Positions 1-6,969 of a DNA stretch of 64,000 nt are shown here, piece by piece. Source of the DNA: Rhizobiales bacterium GAS188 (GTDB lineage: Bacteria; Pseudomonadota; Alphaproteobacteria; Rhizobiales; Beijerinckiaceae); NCBI GenBank assembly GCA_900104855.1, contig FNSS01000001.1:4774001-4838000 (forward strand), in the 5' to 3' direction. Numbering within the stretch: the first letter of the stretch is position 1; each line of letters opens with the position of its first letter. The translations under genes were made by a program, and so were the position numbers. The notes beneath the pieces are model-generated. The model was not told the DNA's origin. It searched no databases and saw only the letters and a program-made list of their open reading frames with translations.

Positions 1-148
1 GCGCTGGGACGTAGGTTCCGTGGGGGGTGAAATAGGAGCGGACAGGGACGGCTCCTCCAGTTCCGATACCGCCGCCCCGCGCTTGGGCCTGGAATGATAG
101 TCCGAGCACCAGCGTGCAAATGAAAGCACCAAACAATCCGCGCCGCAT
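1..148 (-). CDS. Small secreted protein, C-terminus outside window
   Basis: The minus-strand frame starts with ATG at 148 and runs off the left edge. The first residues are MRRGLFGAFICTLVLGLSFQ followed by AQA and RGGGIGTGG, a classic Sec signal peptide with an AxA cleavage site near residue 23. A strong ribosome site, GGGGAGGA, lies just upstream. The mature part begins with glycine-rich sequence and then a Y/F/T-rich stretch. No family is recognised and only 49 residues are visible. It is probably periplasmic or exported. Confidence 0.5.
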   Translation of the reverse strand, partial: MRRGLFGAFICTLVLGLSFQAQARGGGIGTGGAVPVRSYFTPHGTYVPA

Positions 149-216
149 GACTGTCCTCCCCTGTAGACCTCTCTCTGTTTGCACGATGATTAGTTGCTGC
201 TGCCTCGATGAGTTCG

Positions 217-756
217 CTAAAATGCCGTGCAGAGCAATTTCCCGCCGAGGGCTGCGCCAGGCGGCCCCAGACCCGCGACCTGCGGGCGCGATAGCACGTT
301 GACGCATGGCTCGTTGAATAGCTGGTAGCGGTCGCCGGATGATGGAGCCGCGTGCCTTTTGCGCTTCGCCCGTCGCTGTTCGTTCGTCCAGCGTTTGATG
401 TCGCCGCGCTGCATCTCGGGCCGGATCACGTCGGCCTTAAGCATGGCGGCGAAGTCGTGAGCGTCGAGCTTGGTCAGCTCGTAAAGTGTCATCCACGAGG
501 GCGGGAGATGTAGCGCATGCGCTACAAGCCTTTCGCACTCCGCGACATTGATCAGGCGATATGTCGTGTCGCGCTTGAAGGGCAACTTCGTTTTGATCGC
601 CCGCTCCCACTCGCCATGGCGACCGCTTCACGCATGGCGATCAGCTCCTGCCCAGTCTCGAAGATCGAGGCCACCGCCCTTTTGCCAGGCGGAGCGGATA
701 CGCTCGCACCATTGGTCGACCGTCAAGGTGTTGGGGATGTCGAGAGTCGTTTGCAT
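217..756 (-). pseudogene. DUF3102-like protein, frameshifted
   Basis: The start at 756 gives MQTTLDIPNTLTVDQWCERI, but the frame shifts after WQKG. One extra G relative to the relative at 57213-57589 breaks the reading, and the continuation (ASIFETGQELIAM, then KTKLPFKRDTTYRL and LYELTKLDAHDFAAM) is spread over other frames. These segments match DUF3102-type proteins of phages and plasmids, whose role is not established. At least two indels separate start and stop, so no full product is expected. A terminator-like hairpin and GGGAGGA ribosome site precede the start, the same arrangement as at the second copy near the other end of the window. Confidence 0.6.
509..526. repeat. 18-bp perfect palindrome, left copy
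   Basis: TGTAGCGCATGCGCTACA is a perfect palindrome inside the DUF3102-like pseudogene. Its flanks (GGCGGGAGA before, AGCC after) are conserved at 57585-57602, where the palindrome reads TGTAGCCCATGGGCTACA. Both arms changed together, so pairing is kept. It could be a protein-binding operator or an RNA/DNA hairpin; which one cannot be told from sequence. Confidence 0.6.
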
Positions 757-1173
757 CTCGTCCTCCCGAATCAAAACGCCCTCGGACGGAGCAACCATCC
801 GAAGGCGCTTACTGGACACTGGGTGCGGCGCACGCTTCCACATGAACCACAAATCCGCGATAAGCTGAAGCCGTTCGCGCCCCTTCATGACCCTACGGGC
901 TAGTTCGAGCGTCGTCATCGGCTCGCCCTCGGCCTGTCTCAAGGCAGAAAGGACGAAGCGCGCCATTTCGCCCCTGAAAGCGGCGTGAGCGATTGAAGCC
1001 TTCTTGGGCTTGCCGAGGTCGGCGCTTGGATCGAACAGGCGGATTGTCGCCTCGATATGGGTAAGGCTCGCTACCGGCTCGCGTAGGACGCGCTCGGCTT
1101 CCTCGACCTGGCCGGCGATCTCGCGGCGCTTATGGATTAAGCCAGAAGCGGCGTTGGGGCGTTCCTTGTCCAC
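757..1173 (-). pseudogene. Hypothetical protein, C-terminus lost by fusion
   Basis: The GTG start at 1173 gives MDKERPNAASGLIHKRREIA and the frame continues through an N-terminal helical segment, IEATIRLFDPSADL and EPMTTLELARRVMKGR. This pattern resembles a small hypothetical protein common in Hyphomicrobiales that is about 140 residues long. After RVMKGR the resemblance stops, and the frame reads without a stop through the leader hairpin into the DUF3102-like start. The ORF therefore looks like a deletion fusion of one gene with the leader of the next. Function unknown. Confidence 0.45.
777..807 (-). terminator. Leader hairpin upstream of DUF3102-like gene
   Basis: On the minus strand an RNA from here forms a 13-bp stem (CGCCUUCGGAUGG with CCGUCCGAGGGCG, two G-U pairs) followed by TTTT, then GGGAGGACGAG and the ATG at 756. 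It looks like an intrinsic terminator placed in a leader. The equivalent position at 57161-57190 has a hairpin of different sequence but the same layout. Confidence 0.5.
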
Positions 1174-1221
1174 GTCATACTATTGGGTGGGGATTGCGGG
1201 GATTGGGCGACGAAGCAGCGA

Positions 1222-1323
1222 ATGAATGCCTGGGAGAGAGCGACCGCCATTCTCGGCGTGGCTTTCGCGCTTATAGGCGTGGCGTGCGCGATCTATTTGG
1301 CTTGGCGGCTGAGTCCACACTAG
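1222..1323 (+). CDS. Possible 33-residue single-pass membrane protein
   Basis: ATG at 1222 to TAG at 1321-1323 encodes MNAWERATAILGVAFALIGV followed by ACAIYLAWRLSPH. One hydrophobic helix (about residues 8-28) with positive residues on both sides fits a small inner-membrane protein. The ribosome site is weak and there is no recognised family. A similar small membrane ORF occurs at 52461-52595. It is kept because the hydrophobic profile is clean, but it could be chance. Confidence 0.3.
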   Translation: MNAWERATAILGVAFALIGVACAIYLAWRLSPH

Positions 1324-1638
1324 GCAAGCGCGGCCGAGAAGGCGACGGTCCGCTTGGTGAGGTTGCTACATAATACCGCTACAAAGTGGCCGCCGCCCCG
1401 TGTGCCGTAGTGTTGTCGCGAGGCGACGGCCTTGCCTTGGGCGGTGTAAGACCTGGAAGGGAAAACCACCGCCCTGGCTCACGCTTTGCCGTTACATGCG
1501 ACTCGCGTGATCTCTGGAATGATAGCCGCGCCCGATGGCGTGTGGCGCTGGCCCTGCCAGAGCCGGGAATGGACACACCCGATCGCCCTGGCGCCGGCCG
1601 GGACGGATCGAGAGGCCGCTGTGCCACGACGCGGACGC

Positions 1639-2088
1639 ATGAATGTACGTTATCGGGTCGAGCTGAGCCAAGCCGAACGCGGCGAGCTCACCGCGATGTT
1701 GAGTGGGGGCAAGCATGCTGCCCGCAAGCTCAAGCGAGCCCAGATATTGCTGGCGGCCGATGCCGGCCGCAGCGACGAGGAAATTGCCTGCACCGTGGCA
1801 GTGGGCGGCTCCACCGTGTACCGGACCAAGCGGCGCTTTGTGGAAGGCAATCTGGAGCGGGCGCTGAGCGAGGAGCCTCGCCCTGGGGCGGAGCGCAAGC
1901 TCACCGGCAAGGAAGAAGCCTTGCTGGTTGCAATGGCCTGCGCGCGCCCTCCGGAGGGCAGCGCCCGCTGGACGCTGGAGCTGCTGGCCGGTGCGATGGT
2001 CAAGCTCACCGAACACAAGAGCCTGTCGCACGAGACGGTTCGTCGAAGGCTGGCCGAAAATGACCTCAAGCCGTGGCGCAAGGACATG
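1639..2088 (+). pseudogene. IS630-family transposase, N-terminal remnant
   Basis: ATG at 1639 gives MNVRYRVELSQAERGELTAM and a helix-turn-helix region (ARKLKRAQILL, GGSTVYRTKRRFVEG) typical of IS630-family transposases, then a second HTH-like segment (LSHETVRRRLAENDLKPWRKDM). Full-length members are about 340-360 residues and carry a C-terminal DDE catalytic domain. Here the resemblance ends at WRKDM (about 2088) and unrelated sequence follows, so the catalytic domain is missing and the element is dead. No terminal inverted repeats could be assigned. Confidence 0.7.
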
Positions 2089-2107
2089 TCGAGGACCGGC
2101 TCAACTG

Positions 2108-2599
2108 ATGCCCACGAGAGCGAGCAGGCTGAAAAGGGTGACGAAGCACCGGGCCGACGCCCTCCGCCTGCGCAACAAAAAAGGGCAGCTTCTGCCGCAT
2201 CACGTCCCGACCGCCGCGAGCCGCGCACGTGTCTTTGCCGCGAGGCTAGAAGGCATGACCAAGGTCGAGATCGCGGCCGAGCTGGGAATGCACAGGCACA
2301 CGCTGGGGGAGCAGTATGCGACCGAGCTGGCCGAGGCCGAGGCGGAAAAAGGCGACGTGGCCGAGTGTGCGATCTACAAGCAGATGAAGGCCGGCAACAC
2401 GATCGCGACGCTGTTCTTTTTGAAGTGCAAGCGTGGTTGGGTCGAGGCGCAGCCCGGCGCGCCGCCGCCCGCCGATGTGCGGCCGTTGCATCTGACCCTT
2501 GAGGTGGTCGAGAGCCCGCCGAGGGGCGACTATGACGAGGTGATCGTGCGCCCGCCGCCGCCGCGTCCCGTCAATGGCGATGCCCGCAAGCCGCACTGA
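2108..2599 (+). CDS. Small HTH protein, phage/plasmid type
   Basis: A 163-residue protein starting at ATG 2108, just after the IS630 break. Its basic N-terminal third is followed by a helix-turn-helix (ARLEGMTKVEIAAELGMHRHT), an acidic helix, a segment with CKRGWVEAQPGAPPP, and a proline-rich tail. A relative of the same length and order (REIAGVMNVTVDMVQRHY, CGWIETQPGAPPP, proline-rich end) lies at 55360-55851. Architecture and context suggest a phage-type DNA-binding protein such as a terminase small subunit, but no diagnostic motif settles this. The start is the first ATG after the IS remnant, so the true N-terminus may have been altered by the insertion. Confidence 0.55.
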   Translation: MPTRASRLKRVTKHRADALRLRNKKGQLLPHHVPTAASRARVFAARLEGMTKVEIAAELGMHRHTLGEQYATELAEAEAEKGDVAECAIYKQMKAGNTIATLFFLKCKRGWVEAQPGAPPPADVRPLHLTLEVVESPPRGDYDEVIVRPPPPRPVNGDARKPH

Positions 2600-2655
2600 G
2601 TGAGCGTAAGGCCGGCACGTCTGATGAACCCGGGAGTGAAGCTGAGGAGACGGAA

Positions 2656-2946
2656 ATGGCGCCGATCAATGCGCAAGAGGCGCACACCCTAGTGGGGGCC
2701 AGCCTCATTAATCTGTCGAACGACGACTTGGCAAAGCTAAAGGAGCTTTCGGACGATGATCTACTGCGCACCTCCGGAAGCCTTGATGGATTTTCTATCG
2801 TCGAAGCTTCGCGGCGGCTTAGGGTTGCGCTTCACAAGGAAGAGCGAGCCATAAAGTGGTTGACGTGGTGGTTGGTCGTCATGACTGTCGTTTTGGTCGG
2901 TCTTACCGCTGCGCTCGTCTGGTTGGGGTTCAGAACCTTATCGTAG
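2656..2946 (+). CDS. Small C-tail-anchored membrane protein
   Basis: 96 residues. The soluble N-terminal part has the repetitive acidic stretch NLSNDDLAKLKELSDDDLL and a basic helix (EASRRLRVALHKEERAIKW). One long hydrophobic helix at the C-terminus (WLTWWLVVMTVVLVGLTAAL) follows and the protein ends six residues later. This fits a tail-anchored inner-membrane protein with its body in the cytoplasm. An upstream GAGGAGACGG serves as ribosome site. No family recognised. Confidence 0.55.
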   Translation: MAPINAQEAHTLVGASLINLSNDDLAKLKELSDDDLLRTSGSLDGFSIVEASRRLRVALHKEERAIKWLTWWLVVMTVVLVGLTAALVWLGFRTLS

Positions 2947-3024
2947 TGCGCGTGACCGTCTAGCGACTTGAGGACGCGGGCATCCTTGAGGGTGATCGGC
3001 TCCGAGAGCTTGCGGGACCAAGGG

Positions 3025-3294
3025 TCAGTTTGAATTTTTGATCAGCGCTTCGATCGCAGCCGTCAATCCTTCCGCTCGCTTCAACCGCAGCGCCGCAGGA
3101 TGACCAATCTGCGCGAATGCTTCGACAATTGCCTTGACATCATCCCATGTCGACAAGACCTCGAAGTCGCTGAAGTTCTGCGATCCCTTGCCATATTTGG
3201 GAAAGACAACAGCGACGTTGCCGCTACCTTTCCGAATATCCGTGCTTGCTTGCTCATGCGTGTGGCCGTAATGCTCGATACGACGCAAAATCAC
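3025..3294 (-). CDS. Hypothetical protein, 89 residues
   Basis: The GTG start at 3294 is preceded by GGGAG at good spacing. The product has an N-terminal part (RRIEHYGHTHEQA), a central aromatic stretch (VVFPKYGKGSQNFSDFEVL) and a C-terminal amphipathic helix rich in Ala and Leu. No signal peptide, membrane segment or cysteine motif. The reading frame directly upstream ends in an overlapping TGA, so the gene may be the second of a small minus-strand pair, but the upstream frame has no clear start. Function unknown. Confidence 0.4.
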   Translation of the reverse strand: MILRRIEHYGHTHEQASTDIRKGSGNVAVVFPKYGKGSQNFSDFEVLSTWDDVKAIVEAFAQIGHPAALRLKRAEGLTAAIEALIKNSN

Positions 3295-3515
3295 TGCTGC
3301 ACTCCCGGTTGTTCAGCGATCCGCTTCTTATAAGGTCCGCGCTTCGCCGGGACAATCTTCCCCTCCTCAGCCAAGCCTGATCGATTGAGGGGGCCGCGAA
3401 GAGCGAGCGGCCATCGCAATGCACCGCTCGCCCTTTAGGTGCGCGGCGGTTGGATCGATGCACCGCGCAGAATCGATATGCGCCCAACTGGTTATCCGCA
3501 GCTTAATAACCGATC

Positions 3516-3552
3516 TTGACTCCCCACCCTGGCATGTGAACAGAATGGGAAC
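3516..3552 (+). promoter_or_regulatory. SOS (LexA) box abutting an ATG
   Basis: GAAC-AGAATGG-GAAC (3538-3552) matches the alphaproteobacterial LexA operator GAAC-N7-GAAC exactly, and the next base is the A of the start codon at 3553. A TTGACT at 3516-3521 and CAGAAT at 3541-3546 could be -35 and -10, but their spacing here is 19 bp. The same box directly in front of the homologous gene is found at 45441-45455. Transcription from this -10 would give a leaderless or nearly leaderless mRNA. Confidence 0.6.
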
Positions 3553-3747
3553 ATGTCCGGCCCTGCCAAGCCCTTCCATCGCCCCTGGCGACTCGTCGAG
3601 CATGACGAGAGCTTCGCCGTCGTCGATGCCAGCAACACGACACTGATGCTGATCTATCACGAAGATGAGCCGGGCCGGCGCAGCTCAATGAAGCGGCTGT
3701 CTCGCGAGGATGCACAGTCGCGCGGTCACCAATTCGTGACCCGCTAA
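3553..3747 (+). pseudogene. Small SOS-linked protein, C-terminus altered
   Basis: The first 52 residues (MSGPAKPFHRPWRLVEHDES, FAVVDASNT, GRRSSMKRLSREDA) align closely with the 82-residue protein encoded at 45192-45440. That relative continues with a helix ending LPELLEELKQH; here the frame diverges after REDA and stops at QSRGHQFVTR, as if by frameshift. This is a small family I associate with Hyphomicrobiales, without a known function. A third, N-terminally truncated copy lies at 52220-52333. The SOS box immediately before the start suggests damage-inducible expression. Confidence 0.55.
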
Positions 3748-4037
3748 CCGAAGGCTTCAGCCATTTCGTTACCTCCATGACTGCTCCGGTTGCTTCCGGC
3801 TGGAGCGGTTGCCGGGTAGGCCTCGCACCCACTGGAAAAGTGCCGCCTTTCACGGCGCACACCCTGCCTCGTCGTTCGACTGTGCCGGCACGTTACTCCA
3901 TCTGAGGTACTCCATAATTTCCTCCAAGACTGCTCCAACGCAATGCTCGGGCGCTTAACCCACGTTCAATCCTGTGCCACGATTAAGATTCTTCGCAGAA
4001 GCCAGCAGGACCGAGGCTTGGGGAGGGAGGTCGTGTC
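3748..4037. other. Gene-free stretch
   Basis: No convincing coding frame or repeat was found between the truncated SOS-linked gene and the Crp/Fnr regulator. The last 20 bases carry the regulator's ribosome site (GGGAGGGAGG). Confidence 0.4.
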
Positions 4038-4718
4038 ATGGCGATCAGACCCGAGCCGTCATTCGATCCGCAATCTTTTCTCGCCAAAGTCGGCGAGGGA
4101 AGGAGCATTGCCAAATACCGCAAGGATCAGATCGTCTTCTCACAGGGCGATCCTGGAAACGCGGTGTTCTATATCCAGAAAGGCAAGGTCAAGGTCACCG
4201 TCGTTTCAGAGCAAGGGAAGGAAGCCGTCGTCGCTATGCTTGGAGCGGGAGAGTTCTTGGGCGAGGGATGCCTGGCCGCACAGCCGCTGCGCATAGCGAC
4301 GGTCGCAACAATGACGGACTCCGTCATCATGCGACTGGAGAAAGCGGCCATTATCCGCGTGATCCATGACGAGCCGGCCTTCTCCGAGGTGTTCATCGCG
4401 CATCTTTTGGCTCGGAACATCCGGGTTGAGGAGGATCTGATCGATCAACTATTCAATTCGAGCGAGAAACGTCTCGCACGGCTGCTTCTGTTGCTGGCGA
4501 ATTTTGGCAAGGAAGGAAAACCGGAGCCGGTGATCGCCAAGGTCAGCCAGGAGATGCTTGCGGAGATGATCGGCACGACCCGTTCGCGTGTGAATGTTTT
4601 CATGAACAAATTTCGGAAATTGGGGTTCGTCGACTACGATGGCGGCTACGAGGGCATGAAGGTCCACAGCTCATTGTTGAACGTCGTCCTGTACGATCAA
4701 CCGCAGATTAGGACTTGA
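4038..4718 (+). CDS. Crp/Fnr-family transcriptional regulator
   Basis: 226 residues. The N-terminal cyclic-nucleotide-binding-like beta barrel (about 15-130; GNAVFYIQKGKVKV, GAGEFLGEGCLA) is joined by a dimerisation helix to a C-terminal winged helix (about 160-220; VSQEMLAEMIGTTRSRVNVF, then MNKFRKLGFVDY). There is no Fnr-type cysteine cluster at the N-terminus, so oxygen sensing by an iron-sulphur cluster is unlikely. The cAMP phosphate-binding arginine motif is replaced by LAAQPLRIA, so the ligand is uncertain. GGGAGGGAGG provides a strong ribosome site. It stands alone; whether it controls the surface-protein locus 430 bp downstream is unknown. Confidence 0.88.
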   Translation: MAIRPEPSFDPQSFLAKVGEGRSIAKYRKDQIVFSQGDPGNAVFYIQKGKVKVTVVSEQGKEAVVAMLGAGEFLGEGCLAAQPLRIATVATMTDSVIMRLEKAAIIRVIHDEPAFSEVFIAHLLARNIRVEEDLIDQLFNSSEKRLARLLLLLANFGKEGKPEPVIAKVSQEMLAEMIGTTRSRVNVFMNKFRKLGFVDYDGGYEGMKVHSSLLNVVLYDQPQIRT

Positions 4719-5152
4719 ATGCTTCAGATAGGGCGGCCCGGCGGGTGAACGCCCAATCGCGTAGTCCAGTGTCGCCGCGAACATCGATGCCCTTGGTCGG
4801 CCGGTTGAGTTCCCAAAAGTAGATTCCATCGCATCTGAAACAGCAGGTCGACCCTTCGGTCTTGACCGGCCACGGAAGCGCTCATCAAGAATGTAGACGC
4901 GATGGTCTTTGCCGTTTCACTGATGCGGGATGCGGGCGCGACGCGTAAGCTTCATTGCTGCAACGAAAACCGGCGCCTCGATCCTCGGAAGTGTGCAAAA
5001 TCCCGCCTTCCGGCCGCCAGGGCGGGAGTGGTGCCTCGGTGCGCAAGTGTTCAATATTGCACAGACAGGTAAGGCTCGCCGACGCAGAATTCATATTGAT
5101 CCTTGTCACCCAAGCGACCCAAGCGACCCTCGGGGAAATACGGAGGCGCGAT
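4719..5152. other. Intergenic region with a possible minus-strand remnant
   Basis: A stop-bounded minus-strand frame (4881-4708) without a start codon reads STCCFRCDGIYFWELNRPTK and ends WAFTRRAALSEAFKS. It looks protein-like, with a CC-x2-C pattern, and may be the C-terminus of a lost gene. The remainder shows nothing recognisable apart from a tandem AAGCGACCC repeat near 5115 and the strong GGAGG ribosome site of the next gene. Confidence 0.3.
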
Positions 5153-6625
5153 ATGGGCTCAGCACCTGTGCATTACTTTTCGCAAGCAATAGCAAACGGG
5201 CCTCTGACCTATGACTCGATCGGCTACAGCAATGCGACACCGGTCCCTGACGTAAACACCGGGCAAATCGCATCTCATTTTCCGGCTGGAACGGTTCCCG
5301 CAACCGCGACCAGTTTGAGTATTGTGCCCGAAAGTCCGACGCCGGCTGACGCAGTTTCGGTAGCTACCCCTGATCTGGAGTCAATTTCGAGCCACCTATC
5401 CTTATTGCCTGCGAACGCCAAGCCCGCCTATCCGCCGGCTGCCAAAGTGCCCACCCAGGTCGGCCCCAAGGGCATCCGATTTGACTTCAATGATGGCTGC
5501 CGGGTGACCTTGCCGGAAGCCCCACATCCATGGCGGGTACGGCTCACTGATCTCGACACCGGCAACGTCCTCTATGAGACGGAGATCAAGGCCGGGCGTG
5601 TGAACAGCTCTAAGCGCTACTACGTGCGGTTTCGCGTGGAGGTATGGGCGAACGGCGACAGCCTGATAGTTCAGGACTATTCCGCCACGGACCGCGACGT
5701 CCTGATTCAGTTTCCCGTCGGTACGCTTGGCGACACGGTTGGTTGGTTCCCCTACGCCGTGAAATTCAAGGAGCGTCATGGCTGCAGGCTTACCTGTGCC
5801 ATGTCCGAGAAATTGATCCCGCTGTTTCGGAACTCCTATCCGGACATTACTTTTGCCACCCACGAAGAGGTCAAGCCCAAGCGCTTTTACGCGACCTATA
5901 GCATCGGACTTTTCTTCGACGACAAGGACTGCGTCCGTCAGCCCTGCGACTTCCGGCATGTCGGGCTGCACCGCACCGCCGGCTACATTCTCGGTGTCGA
6001 CCCTACCGAAGTTCCGGCCAAGATCGCCATTCCAGACGATAGCCGGCCGATGGTCGAGCCCTACGTCTGCATCGCGACGCAGAGCACAACACAAGCCAAG
6101 TATTGGAACAATCCTGACGGCTGGCGGGAAATCGTAAAATTTCTGAAAACGGCAGGATACCGAGTTGTCTGCATCGACCAGAAGCCGACACACGGTGGCG
6201 GGTTGGTCTGGAACCACATCCCCCACGGCGCGGAAGATGAGACCGGAGATCGGACTCTCCACGAGCGCGCTCGATGGATCAAGCATGCCGATTTTTTCGT
6301 CGGGCTGGCCAGCGGCCTTTCTTGGCTAGCCTGGTCAGTCGGCACGCCGGTTGTGATGATCAGCGGCTTCTCACACCCGACAACGGAGTTCGAAACGCCC
6401 TACCGGGTGATCAACTACCACGCGTGCAACAGTTGCTGGAACGACCCGCACCATCGGTTTGACCACAAGGATTTCCTGTGGTGCCCGCGTCACAAGGGTA
6501 CATCTCGCCAGTTTGAGTGTACCCGGCTGATAACCGTGGATCACGTGAAGGCAGTTTTACGAACTATACCCGCCTTCCTTAACGCTGCATCATCGACGGG
6601 TGCCGGGAGGGAGAGCGCACCATGA
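5153..6625 (+). CDS. Autotransporter-type O-heptosyltransferase (TibC-like)
   Basis: 490 residues from the ATG at 5153, chosen because GGAGG lies 7 bases upstream; the longer frame from 4955 lacks this. The last third has the GT-B glycosyltransferase signature of the TibC/AAH family (YVCIATQSTTQAKYWNN, ARWIKHADFFVGLASGLSWL, GTPVVMISGFS) and a metal-binding cysteine set C425-x2-C428-x15-C444-x11-C456, matching the 'iron-finger' of that family. Such enzymes transfer heptose from ADP-heptose to serines in strand-loop-strand repeats in the cytoplasm before export. The first ~110 residues are a proline/alanine-rich extension not usual for the family. The repeat protein at 6970 is the obvious substrate. 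Confidence 0.88.
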   Translation: MGSAPVHYFSQAIANGPLTYDSIGYSNATPVPDVNTGQIASHFPAGTVPATATSLSIVPESPTPADAVSVATPDLESISSHLSLLPANAKPAYPPAAKVPTQVGPKGIRFDFNDGCRVTLPEAPHPWRVRLTDLDTGNVLYETEIKAGRVNSSKRYYVRFRVEVWANGDSLIVQDYSATDRDVLIQFPVGTLGDTVGWFPYAVKFKERHGCRLTCAMSEKLIPLFRNSYPDITFATHEEVKPKRFYATYSIGLFFDDKDCVRQPCDFRHVGLHRTAGYILGVDPTEVPAKIAIPDDSRPMVEPYVCIATQSTTQAKYWNNPDGWREIVKFLKTAGYRVVCIDQKPTHGGGLVWNHIPHGAEDETGDRTLHERARWIKHADFFVGLASGLSWLAWSVGTPVVMISGFSHPTTEFETPYRVINYHACNSCWNDPHHRFDHKDFLWCPRHKGTSRQFECTRLITVDHVKAVLRTIPAFLNAASSTGAGRESAP

Positions 6626-6834
6626 CGACAGTCACAAGCGGTCAGTCCTACGACATCGTCTCTGGGATTACTGAAACCGACGATGTCGTGCAGAGCGGTG
6701 GACAGCTGTTTGTGCAGGGCACAGCTATCGATACGACCGTGTTCGGTCGACTTTATGATCATGCCACAGGCAACGTGCCTGTCACTGTTCTTCTACCTAC
6801 TGCGCCGTTCAACGGATGGCTAGCGCATACAACT
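6622..6834 (+). pseudogene. N-terminal fragment of a strand-loop-strand repeat protein
   Basis: The ATG overlaps the heptosyltransferase stop (ATGA). The first 40 residues (MTTVTSGQSYDIVSGITETD, DVVQSGGQLFVQGTAIDTTV) have the S-G-Q/S-G-G pattern of an autotransporter passenger start. The pattern then dissolves, and the reading frame runs out of phase into a fragment of a second heptosyltransferase. The open frame continues to 6957 but is a chimera. It looks like the 5' scar of a lost repeat-protein gene. Confidence 0.55.
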
Positions 6835-6835
6835 A

Positions 6836-6957
6836 GACTTCCTGTGGTGCCCGCGCCACAAGGACACGCCGCGGCAATTCGAATGCACGCGGTTGATTGC
6901 CGTCGGACACGTCACCAAAACCATCACTGGACTGCCCGGATTCCGAACGAGCAATAA
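6836..6957 (+). pseudogene. C-terminal fragment of a second heptosyltransferase
   Basis: Read from 6836 the frame gives DFLWCPRHKDTPRQFECTRL, then IAVGHVTKTITGLPGF. It aligns with residues 441-476 of the heptosyltransferase just upstream (DFLWCPRHKGTSRQFECTRL) and includes the last two metal-binding cysteines. The two copies differ at many positions, so this is an old paralogue and not a recent duplication. The rest of the gene is missing, evidently through a deletion that joined it to the preceding repeat-protein fragment. Confidence 0.75.
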
Positions 6958-6969
6958 TGGAGCGGAACA

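Noticed and set aside
5402-6286. 294-codon minus-strand frame opposite the heptosyltransferase
   Set aside because: The plus strand carries the family motifs and cysteine cluster; the antisense product has no recognisable features.
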